Below are positions 62,384-64,000 of a stretch of DNA of 64,000 nucleotides, one piece after another (position 1 is the stretch's first letter; each line of letters starts with the position of its first letter). The stretch covers positions 1 to 64,000 of the forward strand of contig NZ_BNJG01000006.1 in NCBI RefSeq assembly GCF_016587375.1, in the 5' to 3' direction. A program made the translations under genes and the position numbers. The notes beneath the pieces are model-generated. The model worked only from the letters and a program-made list of their open reading frames with translations. It did not search any database and was not told where the DNA came from. Source of the stretch: Ktedonobacter robiniae. GTDB lineage: Bacteria; Chloroflexota; Ktedonobacteria; Ktedonobacterales; Ktedonobacteraceae.

Positions 62384-62651
62384 TCATGACTCAGAGGGGA
62401 GATCGAGGCCAAAGCCCACAATGTGATAGCGTCCGTCGAGGGGGGAGTGCTCGACGACGCAATACGGTTCGAGCGGCGGAAGGTCGAGGGATGGAGGAAA
62501 TTGCTGGTACGTGAGCCAGGTCGCGAGCGCCTCTGGCAGATCGGGCAGAGAGGGAGAGAGCCAGGCAACGCGCGTCCAAGGTCTGCTCTGGGGTCAAGTC
62601 GATGCAGCGGCCATCGGGCAGCTGCATGTGTAGGGTGTGGTCCACGGTCAT
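62384..62651 (-). pseudogene. small hypothetical gene with a frameshift
   Basis: ATG 62651 (GGGAG upstream) opens MTVDHTLHMQLPDGRCIDLT; near the GCGCGC run at 62569-62575 the frame changes. Reading on as WLSPSLPDLPEALATWLTYQ, then LEPYCVVEHSPLDGRYHIVG to TGA 62384 gives an ~88-aa protein. A shift of +1 (or -2) in the GC repeat unites the halves. The second half is clearly coding. No family recognised. Confidence 0.6.
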
Positions 62652-63164
62652 GAGTATCTCCCAGCGTGAGTGTGAGCGTGGTCAGAGGATGTGTGTGTGA
62701 ATCCCCTCTCACGAGTAGTATACAGTATTCTTGCTTGCAGAGGCATACAAGGCAGGACCGATGATCCCTGAGAACCCTGCCGATATTAAGAGCCTCAGTG
62801 ATATTGCTCTGCCCGTTCCTGCTCCAAAAGCTGAGAGTTAGGCGGCTGAGTGATCTCCTCCAGGCTCGTCCTCCAGTTGTCGATGGTTGGCGAGAGTCCT
62901 TTCGAGAGTCCTTTGGCAGATGTTGAGGTCTTGCCGCATGAGCGTTTGAGGCACGCGGTACCAGAAGGGCCAGGGAAGGCGAGGATGCAAACGAGCGAGA
63001 CGGTTTGTCTGCGCATCACGCAGACAAACCACCTGAATCCTGCGGCTCGTGACGAGCGAGGGAGTCCACAGGAAGCCGGTCGGTGATGGCGGTGAGCATC
63101 CGTGCTGCACCAGCTTCTGCCACTATCATCATCTCAACTGACGTGCGTGGAGTTCGTTCCCTGG
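62652..63164. other. region without a firmly supported gene
   Basis: A 90-codon minus frame (62838-63110) includes WPFWYRVPQTLMRQDLN and a charged end, and could be a small gene, but it contains a perfect 12-bp hairpin (63002-63013 with 63019-63030) better suited to RNA structure. No RBS decides the matter. Confidence 0.35.
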
Positions 63165-64000
63165 TCAGGCATCCCTCTTCTTGGGAAGGGTCACCGTAAA
63201 GGTCGAGCCTTTTCCGACTTCACTGTCCACGGTGATGGTTCCCCCATGGCGCTTGACGATTTCCGCCACAATGTAGAGCCCCATGCCTAGGCCGGGGATC
63301 GCTCTCTGCTTGGGACCAGTGGCCCGATAGAAGCGCTCAAAGATTTTGTCGCGCTGTTCTCGTGGGATGCCCAGTCCATGATCATGCACACTGATGGTAA
63401 CCGTCTCTGGGGAGGCGTCGAGGTCCATCTCGACCGTCTCGGCGCCGGGAGAATACTTGATGGCATTGCTGATCAGGTTGGTAAAGACCTGTCCGAGCCG
63501 GTCTTTGTCTCCGACGAGTAAGCGCGGGGCCGCACCGCGCACCACAATGGTATGCGTCGTACTGAGCTGCTGCATGGTGTCGGCCACCTCATGAAGCAAC
63601 GCATCAAGATCGACCGTCTCCTGCCGATACTCCAGCCTGCCCGCCTGGATTTTGGAGACATCCAGTAACTCTCCGATCAGGCGTTCCAGTTGCTTGATGG
63701 GCCCCTCTGCCCTGGAAAGCGCTGTGACAGCCTCGTGATGGGATTGCCTTTCCAGTCGTTTTCGCACCAGTTGGGTCTGCATCTTTAAGGCGGCGAGCGG
63801 GTTCCTCAGTTCATGGCTGGCCATATTTATAAAGTCATCCTTGCTCCGCTCCAACTCCTTGCGGGCCGAATTATCCAGCACAAAGCCGATCGCTTGGAAT
63901 GGGTGATGCTGTAAGGCGACGGCGCCCACGACCACCGGAAGGCGACTGCCATCTTTACAGACATACTCTTTCTCATAGGGTATTATCGACCGATGCCGTG
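63165..64000 (-). CDS. PAS sensor histidine kinase (partial, runs off the window)
   Basis: At least 278 aa; the 5' end is beyond 64000, where the frame is still open with the end of a PAS domain (YEKEYVCKDGSRLPVVVGA). Then a HisKA domain with FINMASHELRNPLAALK (phospho-His), N box NLISNAIKYS, G1 HDHGLGIP, G2 LGMGLYIV: intact HATPase. No membrane helix is visible in the part seen. Autophosphorylates and passes phosphate to a response regulator not seen here. Confidence 0.93.
   Translation of the reverse strand, partial: RHRSIIPYEKEYVCKDGSRLPVVVGAVALQHHPFQAIGFVLDNSARKELERSKDDFINMASHELRNPLAALKMQTQLVRKRLERQSHHEAVTALSRAEGPIKQLERLIGELLDVSKIQAGRLEYRQETVDLDALLHEVADTMQQLSTTHTIVVRGAAPRLLVGDKDRLGQVFTNLISNAIKYSPGAETVEMDLDASPETVTISVHDHGLGIPREQRDKIFERFYRATGPKQRAIPGLGMGLYIVAEIVKRHGGTITVDSEVGKGSTFTVTLPKKRDA

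Noticed and set aside
1..64000. tRNA or rRNA genes
   Set aside because: Read for T-loop (GGTTCRANYCC) and rRNA signatures on both strands; none stood out. A covariance-model search would be decisive.

Overview
The window is a bacterial chromosome segment of fairly high GC with ordinary ATG/GTG/TTG starts behind AGGAG-type ribosome binding sites. No 16S gene or other taxonomic marker is present. The mixture of Ser/Thr kinase with TPR repeats, LLM-class flavin oxidoreductase, MmyB-type regulator, many one-component regulators, Mo hydroxylase and dense IS remnants suggests a large-genome soil bacterium. Chloroflexota of the Ktedonobacter type is my best guess, and it is an inference.

Layout. 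1-7.7 kb: a transposase scrap, prolyl oligopeptidase, a MocR regulator divergent from a SIS-domain sugar-phosphate protein, DinB, GNAT, a pentapeptide-repeat protein and a stand-alone IF-1. 7.7-13.5 kb: a heterodimeric ABC exporter, then an MFS exporter preceded by a promoter, a leader peptide and two tandem terminators. 13.6-29.5 kb: a putative catabolic island with a Mo-cofactor hydroxylase large subunit, FadR-type regulator, 3-hydroxyisobutyrate-dehydrogenase-like enzyme (frameshifted), E1 alpha/E1 beta/E2 of a 2-oxo-acid dehydrogenase, a creatinase/M24-fold hydrolase, a complete branched-chain-amino-acid-type ABC importer, an alpha/beta hydrolase resembling the C-C hydrolase of nicotine breakdown, and a TetR regulator under a 60-bp perfect palindrome. 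29.5-40.2 kb: small membrane proteins, a FAD oxidase, CBS protein, zinc alcohol dehydrogenase overlapping a convergent TetR gene, ThuA divergent from Gfo/Idh, then lutC-lutB-lutA. 40.6-49.2 kb: DEAD-box helicase, HAD protein, leuA with a classical leucine attenuator, AraC regulator, ankyrin-like protein, coiled-coil protein and a P-loop kinase. 49.4-51.3 kb: Ser/Thr kinase-TPR gene split by a frameshift. 51.3-60.4 kb: an IS graveyard (IS5-, IS6-, IS110- and IS3-type remnants, a truncated MFS gene) with surviving cargo: an AraC regulator, methyltransferase, MmyB-type regulator and LLM oxidoreductase. 60.4-64 kb: sparse DNA with orphan terminators and a candidate small RNA, an RRM protein, a frameshifted small gene and a sensor kinase running off the right edge.

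How parts work together. The strongest functional inference is that 13.6-29.5 kb imports and oxidises a small organic compound, possibly an N-heterocycle or amino-acid-like substrate. The Mo enzyme hydroxylates, the C-C hydrolase cleaves, and the 2-oxo-acid dehydrogenase makes an acyl-CoA. Small Mo-enzyme subunits and E3 are not in the island. The best-supported regulatory discoveries are the leuA attenuator, read base by base, and an analogous leader in front of the MFS exporter. Four genes carry single frameshifts in simple-sequence runs (C, C, G and a GC repeat), so base-call error should be considered before calling them pseudogenes.
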